Shown: piece by piece, positions 1-10,795 of the stretch
Layout of the letters: the number at the start of each line of letters is the position of its first letter
Numbering within the stretch: position 1 is the first letter of the stretch
Assembly (NCBI GenBank): GCA_964023205.1
Contig: OZ026835.1
Location: forward strand, 19,374,968-19,438,967
Source: Lutraria lutraria
Lineage: Eukaryota; Mollusca; Bivalvia; Venerida; Mactridae
Direction: 5' to 3'
Length of the DNA stretch: 64,000 nt
Position numbers and translations under genes: made by a program
The notes under the pieces: generated by a model
Database searches by the model: none
Seen by the model: the letters and a program-made list of their open reading frames with translations, nothing else
What the model was told of the DNA's origin: nothing

Positions 1-34
1 GGATGAGACTTACACTGTCCGTGACAAATTTAGC

Positions 35-200
35 TGAAGATATTACATCCTATGTTATAGTCGTCCTCCTCTGAATAATGTGCAATAGCAATAGCTTGCA
101 GATAAAATGTGGTTATTACCGCATGGTTAAGGCCTAAATGAAGGATAATTGCCCGCACAATATAACTGAAATAATGTTGAAAATGGTGTTAATCTCATTT
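35..200 (+). repeat. Dispersed repeat copy 1 (second copy near 51.43-51.64 kb)
   Basis: This stretch matches 51,432-51,640 in order: both begin CTGAAGATATTACATCCTAT, share a GCTTGCAGATA block followed by AATGTGGTTA, and end near AATAATGTTGAAAATGGTGTT. The copies differ by small indels. The function is unknown; it is a non-coding dispersed repeat. Confidence 0.7.
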
Positions 201-316
201 AAAAAAGGAAAAAAAATATTACTGGAGCACTTGCTTATGCTCATATGAAATGAAGCTTGTTAATGCTTCTTCAAGACAATTAAAACTAGCTTATTGGTTT
301 GGTTAGATTTTCTTAC

Positions 317-376
317 CAGTTATTGCTTTCACAACCCCTTCTTTCCAATTTGCTCCAGACAAGTTTCCACTGGTGA
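317..376 (-). CDS. Candidate internal coding exon of an unidentified host gene
   Basis: On the minus strand an acceptor (TATATATAG) precedes a 60-nt open block, which ends at a GTAAGA donor. In one frame it reads TSGNLSGANWKEGVVKAIT; in another it reads SPVETCLEQIGKKGL and then stops. The first frame is joined in phase to the exons at 461-508 and 694-771 if the second acceptor of the middle exon is used. The protein family is not recognised. A BEN-type DNA-binding domain was considered because a coiled-coil-like exon lies upstream, but no diagnostic residue was seen. No open frame here is long enough to be convincing without splicing; the splice signals are the main evidence. Confidence 0.35.
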
Positions 377-460
377 CTATATATATTTAAGCTCATTGTT
401 TGTGTAAAAAACCGACATCAGGTAGCGAACAAATGCTGTACCATTCATGTTATTGCTTAC

Positions 461-517
461 CACTCTGATGTCCTTTGGGTACACAAGTACCCGACTGTTT
501 GGCATCAGCTTAGTCAG
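461..517 (-). CDS. Candidate internal coding exon, same minus-strand gene
   Basis: A pyrimidine-rich acceptor (TTTTATTTTCTTAAG) is followed by 57 nt and a strong GTAAGC donor. In phase 0 it reads LTKLMPNSRVLVYPKDIRV, which looks like real protein. If the second AG, nine bases further in, is used (exon 461-508), another frame is open (DAKQSGTCVPKGHQS) and is in phase with both neighbouring exons. Which acceptor and frame are used cannot be decided by eye. No family is assigned. Confidence 0.4.
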
Positions 518-693
518 CTTAAGAAAATAAAAACAATGATTTTAAGAATAATATAATATTGAAACAAGCACACATACAAGCCCATAATTGATGATAAGGA
601 AGAGGAGATACAAAGCAGAAAACCAATATATGAGATTCTAAAACACAAATTTTGTAGACTTTTTGTCTAATAAAAACAAATTGCTCAACTTAC

Positions 694-771
694 ACCATTG
701 CTTTCTCCCAGCCATCTCTTTTGGTATTACACCAGCTTTTGGCTGACCATTCATTTGTGTCATTTATTCAT
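694..771 (-). CDS. Candidate start or internal exon, same minus-strand gene
   Basis: The block lies between an acceptor (TTTAAAACAG) and a GTAAGT donor whose bases occupy 688-693. All three frames stop early if entered from the acceptor, so coding would begin at an internal ATG at 752-754 (MNGQPKAGVIPKEMAGRKQW, then one base into the next exon). Alternatively a later AG gives a frame reading KSWCNTKRDGWEKAMV. The donor is the strongest signal. The exon set 694-771, 461-508 and 317-376 is phase-consistent. Confidence 0.33.
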
Positions 772-1175
772 CTGTTTTAAACAAATACAAAATATTTGAT
801 ATTGTTATTTACAACAAGTGAAAAGCATTGGGTTTGGTTTCTTAAAACATTGCTATAAAATATCCTTACTTATCCCTGTATTTTGTTGAAGTTTGAGTTT
901 TTGAAAAAAAAAAGATAGAGATTTGTCACAGAAGTGAATTATACCCCGTCGCCACTTTTATATGGCTAAGTTCAAGGGCATGTAACTCTGGAATGAGTGG
1001 ACCACTTTGCATGAAAATTGTGTCTTGCACATCTACTTTTCATATTGATTATATATTTCAAGTTTCAATTCAATCTCTTGAAAAATGTGGAAGTAGATTG
1101 CTCCATAAACATTCATGAGCTATGATTGCCATTGTGCACTATATGACAAGTACAAGGGTACATAACTCTGATTTC

Positions 1176-1261
1176 TTAGCTTCCTTTTACTCCTTGTTGC
1201 AATTCTAACAACTTGAGCTTTCTCTCCTTTTCTAAAAGTCTGGTCTTACATTCCTTCAGTT
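1176..1261 (-). CDS. Candidate coiled-coil exon of a host gene
   Basis: Downstream of a CTTCAG acceptor on the minus strand the sequence reads ELKECKTRLLEKERKLKLLE, then LQQGVKGS and a TAA stop at 1176-1178. The charged residues and regularly spaced leucines are typical of a coiled coil. A weak donor-like GTAAAA lies before the stop, so the exon could also be internal. Another possible small exon, 1516-1558, has a TTTTCATAG acceptor and GTATGT donor and reads RYDVLEFEPRDCLK, but its phase does not fit this one. The relation to the exons at 317-771 is inferred from strand and proximity only. Confidence 0.35.
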
Positions 1262-1785
1262 CTGAAGCTCAGTAACCTAATAAGACTCAAAACAAGTTAC
1301 TAAAACATGACAGCAACAATATAATACCATTACTAGATAGAGAAACTTAAAAGCAATGTTGAGTAAGTTTGTGTATATAATGATAATAAAATTGCTTATT
1401 CAGGCTTGCATAATATACAAATACATGTACATGTGCATTCTGCAGAAAGGTGTCAAGGATTTTTTTTCAGAAATGATTTGAACTAAAATTAATTTCTATT
1501 CAAACATCTACATACTTCAGACAGTCTCTTGGTTCAAACTCCAAAACGTCATACCTTTCTATGAAAATTTGACAGAAATAGGTCAATTATACTCCATATG
1601 TGGAGAAGTTGTCTACTTCATGTAACAGGGCAAGATAATACTGGTTAGAATACAGTTCATGTGAGCCAGTTACAGTATATAACTGAAATATTGTTAAATC
1701 AGAAATAAACCAACAGAAACTAATGAAATCAAACATATTAATAATAAATTAATAATCTGATTTTTCGTCCCTTAGTTTTAACCTA
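1262..1785. other. AT-rich sequence, no gene recognised
   Basis: Apart from the possible 43-nt minus-strand exon at 1516-1558 nothing coding or repetitive is recognised. It would be intronic if the minus-strand exon candidates are real. Confidence 0.5.
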
Positions 1786-1995
1786 AACCTAAACCCCGCC
1801 TTACGGCCAATCCAAAATTATGACCACCCTGCTAATACGGGCATTTTTGAAAAGAATGGAATCTTTCTTCTATGTTTAATGGTCTTTTGATCCGAAATTG
1901 CGACCACCTCGCTATAACGTAATACGACCACTTATCTCAAACCATTTGGTTTATCTGTGTGTTCTCTGACCCCGATATTACGACCACGGTCGATT
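1786..1995. repeat. Degenerate GACCAC/CCCGCTAT-type repeat
   Basis: Four spaced variants of one motif are visible: ATTATGACCACCCTGCTAATACG, ATTGCGACCACCTCGCTATAACG (each cited only in outline), AATACGACCACTTATC and ATTACGACCACGG. The same motif forms the hairpin at 2745-2800. This looks like a decayed end of a DNA element. 1996-2740 holds nothing recognisable. Confidence 0.5.
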
Positions 1996-2744
1996 GCACA
2001 CTCGCATTTTGCATTACCGACTTCGCACCTCTGACAATGAGATTGCTGCGAGGCATACATTGTTTCCGGTCTGGACCTTGTTTTTTATGATAATTAGTGT
2101 ATAAGGGACTACGAATTAGTGGTCATGTATGGTATACTGTTGATCTGATCTGTTCAGCATGTAACTGGCAGACAAATGAAAATGTGCTGTTGTTTTAGTC
2201 TAATTTTAGATCTACCAGATGACTTTAAGAACCCAATGATCGATGTTGATTAATTAATAGCAATTGTTTTCACTGGCACATAAACCATGCGTCAATGTCG
2301 CACGTTTTACAAAATTTTAATGGTCATCTTATTTAAATTCTCTAGTAAACTCACGTTTAATTCATCAGATTGAATCTTAATCTATTTGCCCGTAAACCTT
2401 CTACTTTCACCTTATAGATGTCTTACGATAATGACGAAACATTGCCTAATTTAACTAATTATCATAATAATGAATAAACATCCGCATTATGGTCCGATTT
2501 TCAGGTATGAAATAGTCGTACGGAGACTTATCTTACGAAAAATTATTAAATAAAAAAATGTTATTTTATGCGGTCCTGTGTCGAATTTAAGCATTAATTA
2601 GTTGCTAAAATTAAAAGTAATACATTTTTAGACATGTTTAATTATGTACAAGTAGTACATAGTCAACTATCACATGGTATAGGGCCTATTTTCATATTTT
2701 GACAGAAATTGCATTTGAGGTCAGGTTTCCCCTATATTAAGATC

Positions 2745-2800
2745 ACCCCGCTATTAAGACCACTTTGTCTAAGAACCACAGATGGTCTTAATAGCGGGGT
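2745..2800. repeat. Perfect 18-bp inverted repeat (MITE end)
   Basis: ACCCCGCTATTAAGACCA at 2745-2762 is exactly reverse-complemented at 2783-2800, with a 20-base loop. The arm is the same motif as the degenerate units at 1786-1995. The short open frame crossing it (2709-2924) is a chance frame. Confidence 0.8.
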
Positions 2801-3071
2801 TCTACTGACTATTAAAAAGAAATCATCAACCACTGTTTTCAACACCTCTGCTAAAGACAGACTGGAATGGTTGTTGTTGACTGACTTGATCAGTACATTG
2901 TTTCTGTCTGCTAAAAAAGCCTAGTGTTGGTTAAATTGGGGAATCTCTTGTTTTTCTGGCAATATTAAGGGAGTTAGCTCCCCTTAAACCATCATCTACA
3001 ACAATTTATTTTCATTCCTAAATTTCACCATTTCATGATGACTATCCTAATTAATATTTCGGTACCCACCT

Positions 3072-3310
3072 CTATGGTCGAGTTGTTAAGGTCGCTGACA
3101 TGTAACCTCTTACTGATAGAGGGTCATAGATTCGAGCCACGCTACTGACCATATCTCTTTATGTTAGAAAATAGGCAGTTGCTAATGGAGGATGGGAGTC
3201 TAGTATTGGTTCTTCCCTGGAGGGATGGTTAGGTGAACTGTCTACCTCGTATGTCCCTGACTGTTGAAATGGGGCGTAAAACTCAAATAATCAAACAAAC
3301 AACAAACTAA
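3072..3310 (+). mobile_element. tRNA-derived SINE
   Basis: A tRNA-like head carries an A-box-like TGGTCGAGTTGTTAAGG and a B-box-like GTCATAGATTCGAGCC. A body follows containing TTCTTCCCTGGAGGGATGG, then the element ends in GGGGCGTAAAACTCAAATAATC and a CAAACAAACAA tail. This order (pol III boxes, conserved central block, simple tail) is the layout of molluscan Meta/Deu-type SINEs. A short piece of its body recurs at 40,422-40,470. Direct repeats at the ends were not found. Confidence 0.75.
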
Positions 3311-4920
3311 TGAATCGATCAGCGGTAGATATACCGAATGGCAATACCCTGAAAACAAAATATCTCTTCTGTCCAGATTCTGTCCATGATTCCGTAAATT
3401 AATAATATGCTCCTGAAAGATCTTAACATGGTGTTATGCCTCTTTAATATCAAATGTGTAAGGAAATTGTCTTTTAAAAAAACGTATGTCTTGCTAAATT
3501 TTAAGTCATGATTTTCATTGCAAAATTTATACTTAAGGATAATGGACCCTCATACAAATCTTAAAGACTATCTGAACAAAGGTTAGAGCTACATGAAGCC
3601 TAATGAATTGTGACATTCAAACATGATTGAATACTAACTTTTAACCATACAATATTTTGATATGTTGGACCTAGGTTAGTTTACTTTTACTTAATATCAT
3701 AAAGGGAGGTAATATTTCATACTATAGTACTAGTCTAATCTGCACATGCTTTCTGGGAACCTTGCTTTCGTTGTAGTCAGTGCCCCAACTTTAAGCGTTT
3801 TGACAGCTTTTAGAAGGAAAGCCGGGACCCACGCTTATTTTGTCACTTCCGTCAATTGAAAAAATGGCGAGTTCTCTACCTTGGTGCTTTTTATACACTC
3901 AATAAGGGAAAAATGAAGATTTTTCTTTCGACAGATTTGCGTTGTTTGATGAGTGAAATAGTAAAATAACGTCTGTAAACGTATAAAAATCACAGAATCG
4001 AGTGCCTATGGTCTGAATATTTATCTTCAAGAGGGGAATGTGGTACTTTTTTGGTGAGGAAGTTAGTCGCATGTTTGAATGGTAGAACGACCTTGTGAAC
4101 ATACCAAAGGTCACAGTATATATTGATCCAACCTTTAGCAAACGATCATTACTGTTCATTTATATAAAATCTACTGGCTAATGTAAGGTCAGAAGGCTAA
4201 ATCAAAGTAAAAGCTTAATTGTTCGCCCTGTACAGGTCACGTTATATTAACCCTATGATTGATCCTTGTGCAAAAAACATTATGCTTGAACTAAACATGT
4301 GCGCCGTCTTTGATGCTTTGCATCAAAATTAGTCTTGTATTTTATTTGTACACATCTCTTTTACAAATGCCAACAGTCAAATGTTCAAAATCTGTACTAG
4401 TCTATAGTGCCCACAATCAATAAATAAAATGCAGTCGGCTGCAATGTTTCTTTCCTGGAATGATCTAAATAACAATGTACAAGTAGAAACCTCTGAAGGT
4501 CACATGGTGTCATAATGTAGCAGTGATATGCTAGGTTAAACTCCAAACAATAATTTCAACACAGAACTATTTTATAACGAAAGTGGCATAAAAACGAGCA
4601 CCTGCATTCAAAACTGCATACGGCAGTGAAAGAAATCTACTTTTTCAGAGAAAAGCTACATATTTTTATTGAATCATTAATATTGCATTTATTTTTTAAT
4701 ACAAACTAAGTTTAATGCATACTTATCCTCAAAATGACGTTTTAACTCTGTTGACAACAGTAAGTTATGCATTATGAGTGTATGTAACAAATATTTTAAT
4801 ATGCACCATATTTGGATAACACTGGTAAACGGGGTACTGCATGACTATACCTAATTCAGTAAAAAACAAAATGTCAGTTTACATGTTCTATCAAATAGAA
4901 ATATAAAGGCCATGCTTAAA
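3311..4920. other. Gene-free AT-rich stretch
   Basis: No coding motif, RNA gene or clear repeat was recognised. The 86-residue open frame on the minus strand (3,899-4,159) has no recognisable motif and is not called. Confidence 0.5.
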
Positions 4921-4921
4921 T

Positions 4922-5070
4922 GTAGCAGAACCTCTCTTGAGCAACACCCTTTTGGAGTTGCAATTGTGTTGTTGTTGAGAGGTTGTTGCTTTAGAGAGGT
5001 TGAATTAAAGTTAAAATATACAGTGGGAGGGTGTTGCTCAAGAGAGGGCTGTTCTGGAGAGGTTGTACTG
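4922..5070 (-). mobile_element. MITE-B copy, partly degraded
   Basis: The right end reads GGAGAGGTTGTACTG followed by TA, and the left end AGAACCTCTCTTGAGCAACA. The inside is a run of inverted copies of AGAGAGGTTG and GAGCAACACCC. It belongs with the elements at 49,384-49,556 and 49,761-49,939. The 5071-5553 stretch that follows holds nothing recognised. Confidence 0.6.
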
Positions 5071-5555
5071 TAGTATTGAAATAATGGAAACAATGTACCT
5101 TAGAGAGGTGTGAACATGAAAGGTCACCTAAAACTTCAAGCAATCTTTAGGCCTTTAAATTTGCAAATATCAAGTGATAAATTTGTCATGTATATTCTAG
5201 TATAGTTTTATTTATGTACATAAAATTAAGATTCATGTTAAATTACTTGACAGTCTTATACATGCCCCTTTTGATGCTTGGATCTCAATCATTAGTAGGC
5301 TTTACTGCATTAACAAAGTTCTTTTTATTTAAGAAAATGAAAGGATGCAATAAGGGCAGACAGCTATTCCTAAATCCCAAATCTACAATTTTTCGTCTCC
5401 ACAAAAATGTCATTTTAATTTTAGATAAATGACCATACATGTAACAGAGTGACAAGCAAATTTATTTTAAAAATTTACCATTACATGAACAATTTGCATG
5501 TTTATATACTGAAAGTCACTTAGGGATAAATCTTTAATATAGGCATAATTTAGTA

Positions 5556-5932
5556 CAGTGTGTCCCAAAAGAAAGGTAACACTTTAATACATGTCTTAAA
5601 TGTCCCTTTGAAAAATTACAGATTAATACATAATATATATATAGATATGTAGATCAAAGATGTAAGTTTTTTGTGTCAGAGAGGATGAAGTCATCACATC
5701 AAAAACGTAATAAAATACTAAAACGACGTCAAGGACGAAAAATGCACTTTTTGTTTTCAAATTTGTATTTAACTGCAAATTCTGAAGATATATATTTATA
5801 AGATTCTCTGACACAAAAAAACTTACATCTTTGATCTACATATCTGTATTATGTATTTATCTGCAAATTAAAGGGGCATTAAACAAAGTCATGTATGAAA
5901 GTGTTAGATTACCTTTCTTTTGGGACACCCTG
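5556..5932. mobile_element. Tc1/mariner-type MITE with TA duplication and nested inverted repeat
   Basis: The ends are inverted: CAGTGTGTCCCAAAAGAAAG at 5556 and CTTTCTTTTGGGACACCCTG ending at 5932. TA flanks both sides (5554-5555 and 5933-5934). A second inverted pair of about 40 bp lies inside (5643-5682 and 5804-5845; core AGATCAAAGATGTAAG), so the strand can fold twice. There is no transposase; the 63-residue open frame inside is a chance frame. Confidence 0.88.
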
Positions 5933-6304
5933 TATGTAAAAAAGATTTGAAACAAAACATATTTACTTAGAATTTGAAATGTTGGGGCAGTGTCTTATAA
6001 AAAAACTTACTTAAAATGAATGGACAGTGCATGATACCTGATGCACATGGGTAGGGTAGTACATGCGAAAAAGAAGTGATCCTTATACTTTCTCTTTTTA
6101 GAATCTTTCTAATCTGATCTTGTTCAGGCTGACAAAAGCTAATAATATCATAGAGCGCACAAATAAACAGAATAGGAAAAAAACTTTAGGTTTAGCTCCA
6201 CCATGAGATTTGATCTGTGACGGAAGAATACACCAAATCGACTGGGGGATGTGGATAAAGGCATTTAAGGATAATATATAAGACTAATTTAGCATGATGT
6301 TTTT

Positions 6305-6435
6305 TAGTAAGTGTCGCTGGCGTAGCCAGGGTAGAACGCACATATTCACTATGAGCCAACAGGCACGAGTTCAATTCCAGATTGCACCATACTATTTTTT
6401 CGGACATATTTCATAATTTAAAAAAAAAAAATTCT
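6305..6435 (+). mobile_element. Possible tRNA-related SINE remnant
   Basis: TGGCGTAGCCAGGGTAGAAC and, about 45 bases later, GAGTTCAATTCC are spaced like pol III A and B boxes. An A-run follows at 6420-6432. The cloverleaf is not convincing, so this could be a tRNA pseudogene or a SINE head. Confidence 0.35.
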
Positions 6436-8209
6436 TTTCTAGTCTGTTTTTGTTTTATTTAAATAAATTCATATTGCACAATACAGTTCAGTTCACAGAT
6501 CTACTTCACTATATTTGTTTTACCTACCTGTAATGTACCTGTCATCCTCGAATTTTAATGTTTGTGATGTATGGTTTCAATTTTTTACTTATATTTATTT
6601 ACCCTTAATAATTTTACAATTTTTACATTTATTTTCAGTTATATATTTTGGTTTGAGCACTGTAACTTTATAAAATTATGCTAATTTTTTCAACTTGACT
6701 TTATAAAATTATGCTTATTTTTTCAACTGTTGATACTATTTTATGTGTTGCACTTAACTGAAATTTGCTATTTCTCATGCTATAAGCAGTTACAATCCAA
6801 TTTATGTGTAAATTATTTTCTATGTACCATTTTTTACAAATGGTTGAAACATGAAATAAAATAATAACAATGGTCAACTAATATCTATCTAGTATAATAA
6901 TACACATCAACAAAGCACTAGGCTTAAATGATGTATTCAAATATTTGGATACTGGCCATGTCCATAGCCCAAATTTTGGAGTGCATAGTTTTAAGCTACC
7001 ATGTGCAGTAAATGATCTTAATGATCATTAATTTTGTGTATTGGGAGAAGACCATTGTTTAAGATAAAACTTGAATTGACATGCATATACATATATTTAT
7101 AGCCACATGTTTGTTGTCTGACTTTTCTCATGAAGTTGGAACAGTCATGTTTTTGACAGTACAACGGACAACTTAATTGTGTTTCATTTTTTTAACAACT
7201 TTTTGACATTAAAGATTAAGCTTGTGCTAGTAATGTTGAGTAAAATGAACCTTAATTTTTTACATTGCTTTGAACCACTTAGGTGTTTTACTTTTTTTAT
7301 TTTGTTTCTGAGAATGTAAATTTTTAGGTACGAAATTGAGTAACAGGTGAGCTTTGAAGCATAGACCTTAAATTTGGACATTTTGTGATAAAAAAAACTG
7401 TCAAGTATAAGCTACTTGATTAACTGGATTTAGTTAAATTTATTCATTGCCTTGATTTCCGCAACATTCAGTGTTACATACAATATTGATATTTTTTTTA
7501 GTTACTACAAGTCTTTTATAGAATTCTGACTTTTAATTTGAAATTCAAATAAGCCTGAGATTAATAAGGATCACACTTCTTCGTAGTACTCGTCCATGAT
7601 GCTTGTTATTGTAATTCAAACACACTAATCCTATTGTCACAAAGTCATTGTTTTTGTGTGTATTGTAAAACAATTTATAAGTGATTACCCTCCATTTTGA
7701 ATCTGAGTAAAGTGTGTTTAAGTATCATAAGGTTTTGTGTAACAAAGGAAAATATTGGCAGGAATAATAGATATATGCGCTCAATATGACAAATACATTG
7801 TATCCGAATTCAGTAATATTAAACTTGAATATACATGCCAAATTTAATACTTAATATTTGCAAAATGACAGAATCTGATGTACAAAAATGAGTAAAATAT
7901 TAAGGGGCCATTGGTGTACACACCTTTTGTAGGAACATAGTTTAAGTTATGTCAATACTATTATAGCACAACCCTTATACTTCTGTCCCTGTAATGTTTA
8001 GCATCAATGCAAGTTTAATATGAGAAGCCTTTATTTACATCACAACACTTCAGTTAACTTCACACCACACAAATTCCACGAAATTAAATACACAACCAAA
8101 GTTAGTTAAGCAACATAATTATGATCGGCAGTTTCTTACCTAGTTATAGTTTTTAGCTTGACTTCAAAGTAAAATGAGAGCTGTACTACTTGTCCCAGCA
8201 TCGTTGTTT
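6436..8209. other. AT-rich gene-free stretch with a 33-bp tandem duplication
   Basis: Positions 6665-6697 and 6698-6730 are direct copies containing ACTTTATAAAATTATGCT. Nothing else was recognised. The 65-residue minus frame at 7,184-7,381 is lysine/isoleucine-rich low-complexity sequence. Confidence 0.55.
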
Positions 8210-8214
8210 GAGTT

Positions 8215-8935
8215 GGTTAAAGTTTTTGATAAAATACAATAACTTGAACATTATAAAAGATATTCAACTCATACTTAAAATTCTTCCTTATTGGGATAAG
8301 GTGCATCTGTAGGACAAGTGGCATAACTCTGTCAACAGTATTTTAGAGTTATGCCCCTTTTAACTTAATTAGAAACTTTGGTTAAAGTTTTTTTATATGT
8401 CCATTATCTTGCACATTTACAAAGATGTTCATGTGAAATTGGAAATACTTGCTTATAAAACAAAGAGCATAACTGTGTAAGCAGTATTTTTAGAGTAATG
8501 CCCCTTTTTAACTTAGATTTTTTGTTAAAATAGGTAAAATAGTACAATATCTTGAAGACTTTCAAAGATATTCAACTCCTACTTTGAATACTCCCTTATG
8601 GAGACAAGGCGCATCTGTAGTACAAGCAGAATAACTGTCAACAGTATTCTTAGAGTTATGCCCCTTTTTAACATAGATTTTTGTTTGTTTCAATAGGTAA
8701 AATAGTACAATATCTTGAAGACTTTCAAAGATATTCAACTCCTACTTTGAATACTCCCTTATGGAGACAAGGCGCATCTGTAGTACAAGCAGAATAACTG
8801 TCAACAGTATTCTTAGAGTTATGCCCCTTTTTAACATAGATTTTTGTTTGTTTCAATAGGTAAAATAGTACAATATCTTGAAGACTTTCAAAGATATTCA
8901 ACTCAAACTTTGAATACTTCATTATGGGGACATGG
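8215..8935 (+). repeat. Tandem repeat, unit about 163 bp, over four copies
   Basis: The landmark TTCAACTC recurs at 8263, 8571, 8734 and 8897, with a diverged unit near 8427. The last three are exactly 163 bp apart. Each unit contains AGAGTTATGCCCCTTTTTAA and CAATATCTTGAAGACTTTC. Units 3 and 4 are nearly identical and units 1 and 2 more diverged, which suggests recent expansion at the right end. The array ends at the LINE fragment. Confidence 0.85.
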
Positions 8936-8944
8936 GGTATCTGT

Positions 8945-9223
8945 AGGATTTTTAGTTAATATTCTTCTCATCCATGTACATTTAAAGGAGGTTATAAACT
9001 TCCTTAAATCAATCATCCTTAAACCTCCATTTTCATAATTTTGTGTTATGTAACTTCTTTTAACTTTGTTGGGACCATTATTCCACACAAATTTATAACA
9101 TAAATTTTGTAAGAGATTGATTATTTGATCAGATGGTGTAGGTAAACTGATAGTCAAGTGATTAATTTTAGGTAATACCAACGTTTTTATAACTACTATT
9201 CTTCCTATAGAAAAATGATTCAA
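8945..9223 (-). pseudogene. L1/Tx1-type LINE reverse transcriptase, C-terminal fragment
   Basis: The minus frame reads SIGRIVVIKTLVLPKINHL, then LCYKFVWNNGPNKVKR and ENGGLRMIDLRKFITSFKC. This matches the conserved region after the catalytic palm of L1-superfamily reverse transcriptases (the GRI.VIK.L.LPK ... F.W....KIK pattern). Both ends are cut: at the left by the 163-bp array and at the right at about 9225, where an unrelated tandem element begins. Its last residues (PCPHNEVFKV) come from the array. It is a dead fragment without palm motifs. Confidence 0.8.
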
Positions 9224-9235
9224 ACTTTTTTTATT

Positions 9236-9640
9236 TGCCCGAAGGGACGTATTATGTTATGATGCTGGCATCCGTCTGTCTGTACAAACAAATTGGGTTT
9301 GGGTGACTCTAGGGTTAGGGTCTTTGTTCAACCGGAGTCACTTAAAAAAATGTCCATAAGTGGATTTATGTGGCTAAAATCGAGTTTTTGTGGCTAAATT
9401 TTAACATGGGAAAGCCACTTAAGTATCCTATCGTTAGTATGTCAGTCCGTCTGTCTGTCCCTTCCGTACATACCAGAGGTAGGTTCTGGGGTTAGGGTTT
9501 GGGTTAGGGTTAGTACAAATCGATATTATGGGGTTAGAGTACGTACAAACCACCGTGGTTGGGTTAAATTTTCTCTTGTGGGGTTAATGAAATACTCTTG
9601 TGGGGTTGAAAAATAGTAAAGGAATATAGAAGGAACACAC
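9236..9640 (+). repeat. Tandem-type element with CCGTCTGTCTG block and telomere-like tract
   Basis: It starts with the small inverted motif CCCGAAGGG, followed by CCGTCTGTCTG, as in the other hairpin-ended families. A second CCGTCTGTCTGTCC block lies near 9430. The piece TCTTGTGGGGTT occurs twice, near 9570 and 9595. A telomere-like run sits at 9488-9513. Confidence 0.5.
9488..9513 (+). repeat. Short telomere-like tract with G-quadruplex pattern
   Basis: Four G-runs are separated by three-base loops: GGGG-TTA-GGG-TTT-GGG-TTA-GGG. TTAGGG is the usual telomere repeat of molluscs. With only four imperfect hexamers it may be a chance product of the local GGGTT-rich repeat. Confidence 0.6.
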
Positions 9641-9654
9641 CCCATAATGTAGCT

Positions 9655-10135
9655 CTCGTAAGAATGTCCGTCCGTCTGTCCGTTAGCAATTTCATGTCTG
9701 CTCTGTATCTCTTTAAGCCTGCAAAGGATTTTGAAGAAACTTGTCTCAAAGTTCACCCCATTGAGACTATGTGCAGAGTGCATGTTTCGGTAGGGTCAAC
9801 GTCAAGGTCACATTTAGGGGTCAGATTTGACTGATTTTGTGTCCGCTCTGTAACTCTTTAAGCCTGCGAAGGATCTTGAAGAAACTTGACTCAAATGTTC
9901 ACCTCATTGAGGCTATGTGCAGAGTGCATGTTTCAGAAGGCTCAAGGTCAAGGTCACACTTAGGGGTCATATTTGGCTGATTTCGTGTCCGCTCTGTATC
10001 TCTTTAAGCCTGTATCTGTGCTCATGAAATTCAGTGGTTAAATGAAAAAAATGCACATTCATGCATGAAAAGTACCCCAAAATAATGTTTTTAAAGTATC
10101 AAATATACCTTCGGGCGTATTTCGCTCTGCCTTGC
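9655..10135 (+). repeat. 145-bp tandem-unit element (second copy at 51.85-52.32 kb)
   Basis: CTCTGTATCTCTTTAAGCCT or a close variant recurs at 9701, 9846 and 9992 (spacing 145 and 146). Units carry CAAGGTCAAGGTCACACTTA. The block begins with TGTCCGTCCGTCTGTCCG. Its end reads ACCTTCGGGCGTATTTCG and then TGCCTCTGTCTAGTT. The copy at 51,850 ends TTCTGTCTAGTTT. Nothing is coded. Confidence 0.8.
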
Positions 10136-10632
10136 AGTGCCTCTGTCTAGTTATTTCATTTATTGCTTTAGTATAATTTTCATTGATAATAGTATGGAGA
10201 AATGTAGATAAATTTACCCCTAGTAAGTTAAACATATTTTTCTCCCTGTCACATAGTGATTGGTGACATAAAGAAAAATAATTCATGATCATATAGTTAA
10301 TTTTAATCAAATAAGAATGTTCTTATTTTCTCTCCCATTTTTTTTTCACACACAAGAGAATTAGTTGTATGGTATCTAAAAATGTCATTAACAGCAGTGG
10401 TCATTATCATCATTATCCAATGAGGTTTTCAGAACCAAAAGTCTCCTGACCAATGAAATTATAGGTTAATTATCTGATGCAATACTAATTTGGAATGTTG
10501 ATCATGTTTTAATTAGACTTCCAAATGTAGCAAAAAGTTATCATTTTTCGTCGATCAATTTACAATAATTATTATAAACTTTTAACAAAGTTACAGTATA
10601 ATGTAAACATCACAAAATACTAACTACTGTAA
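10136..10632. other. Gene-free AT-rich stretch
   Basis: No supported feature is seen. The 83-residue minus frame reaching into it (10,059-10,310) has no recognisable motif. Confidence 0.5.
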
Positions 10633-10795
10633 TACTACGTCTTTAATTCTGTAGGTGCAAAATTTGGCGTTTTTAAGATGTTCATGAATTGGCGGGTTCT
10701 GTATTTGGCGGTTTCATATCCAACTGCCAAAATAAAACCATGTCCTGTCTTCTTAAGCGCCAAAATTAAAACACTCGTCTTAAGAATATGAGTTT
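10633..10795. mobile_element. Small palindromic MITE-like element (GGCG/CGCC type)
   Basis: The left part carries ACGTCTTTAATT, TTTGGCGTTTTT and TTTGGCGGTTTC. The right part carries TGCCAAAATAAAAC, GCGCCAAAATTAAAAC and CTCGTCTTAAG, so the element is an imperfect palindrome. A related copy lies at 14,481-14,592. The 60-residue minus frame over it is an artefact. Confidence 0.55.

Noticed and set aside
3899..4159. 86-residue minus frame
   Set aside because: No motif, and no splice or promoter signal around it.
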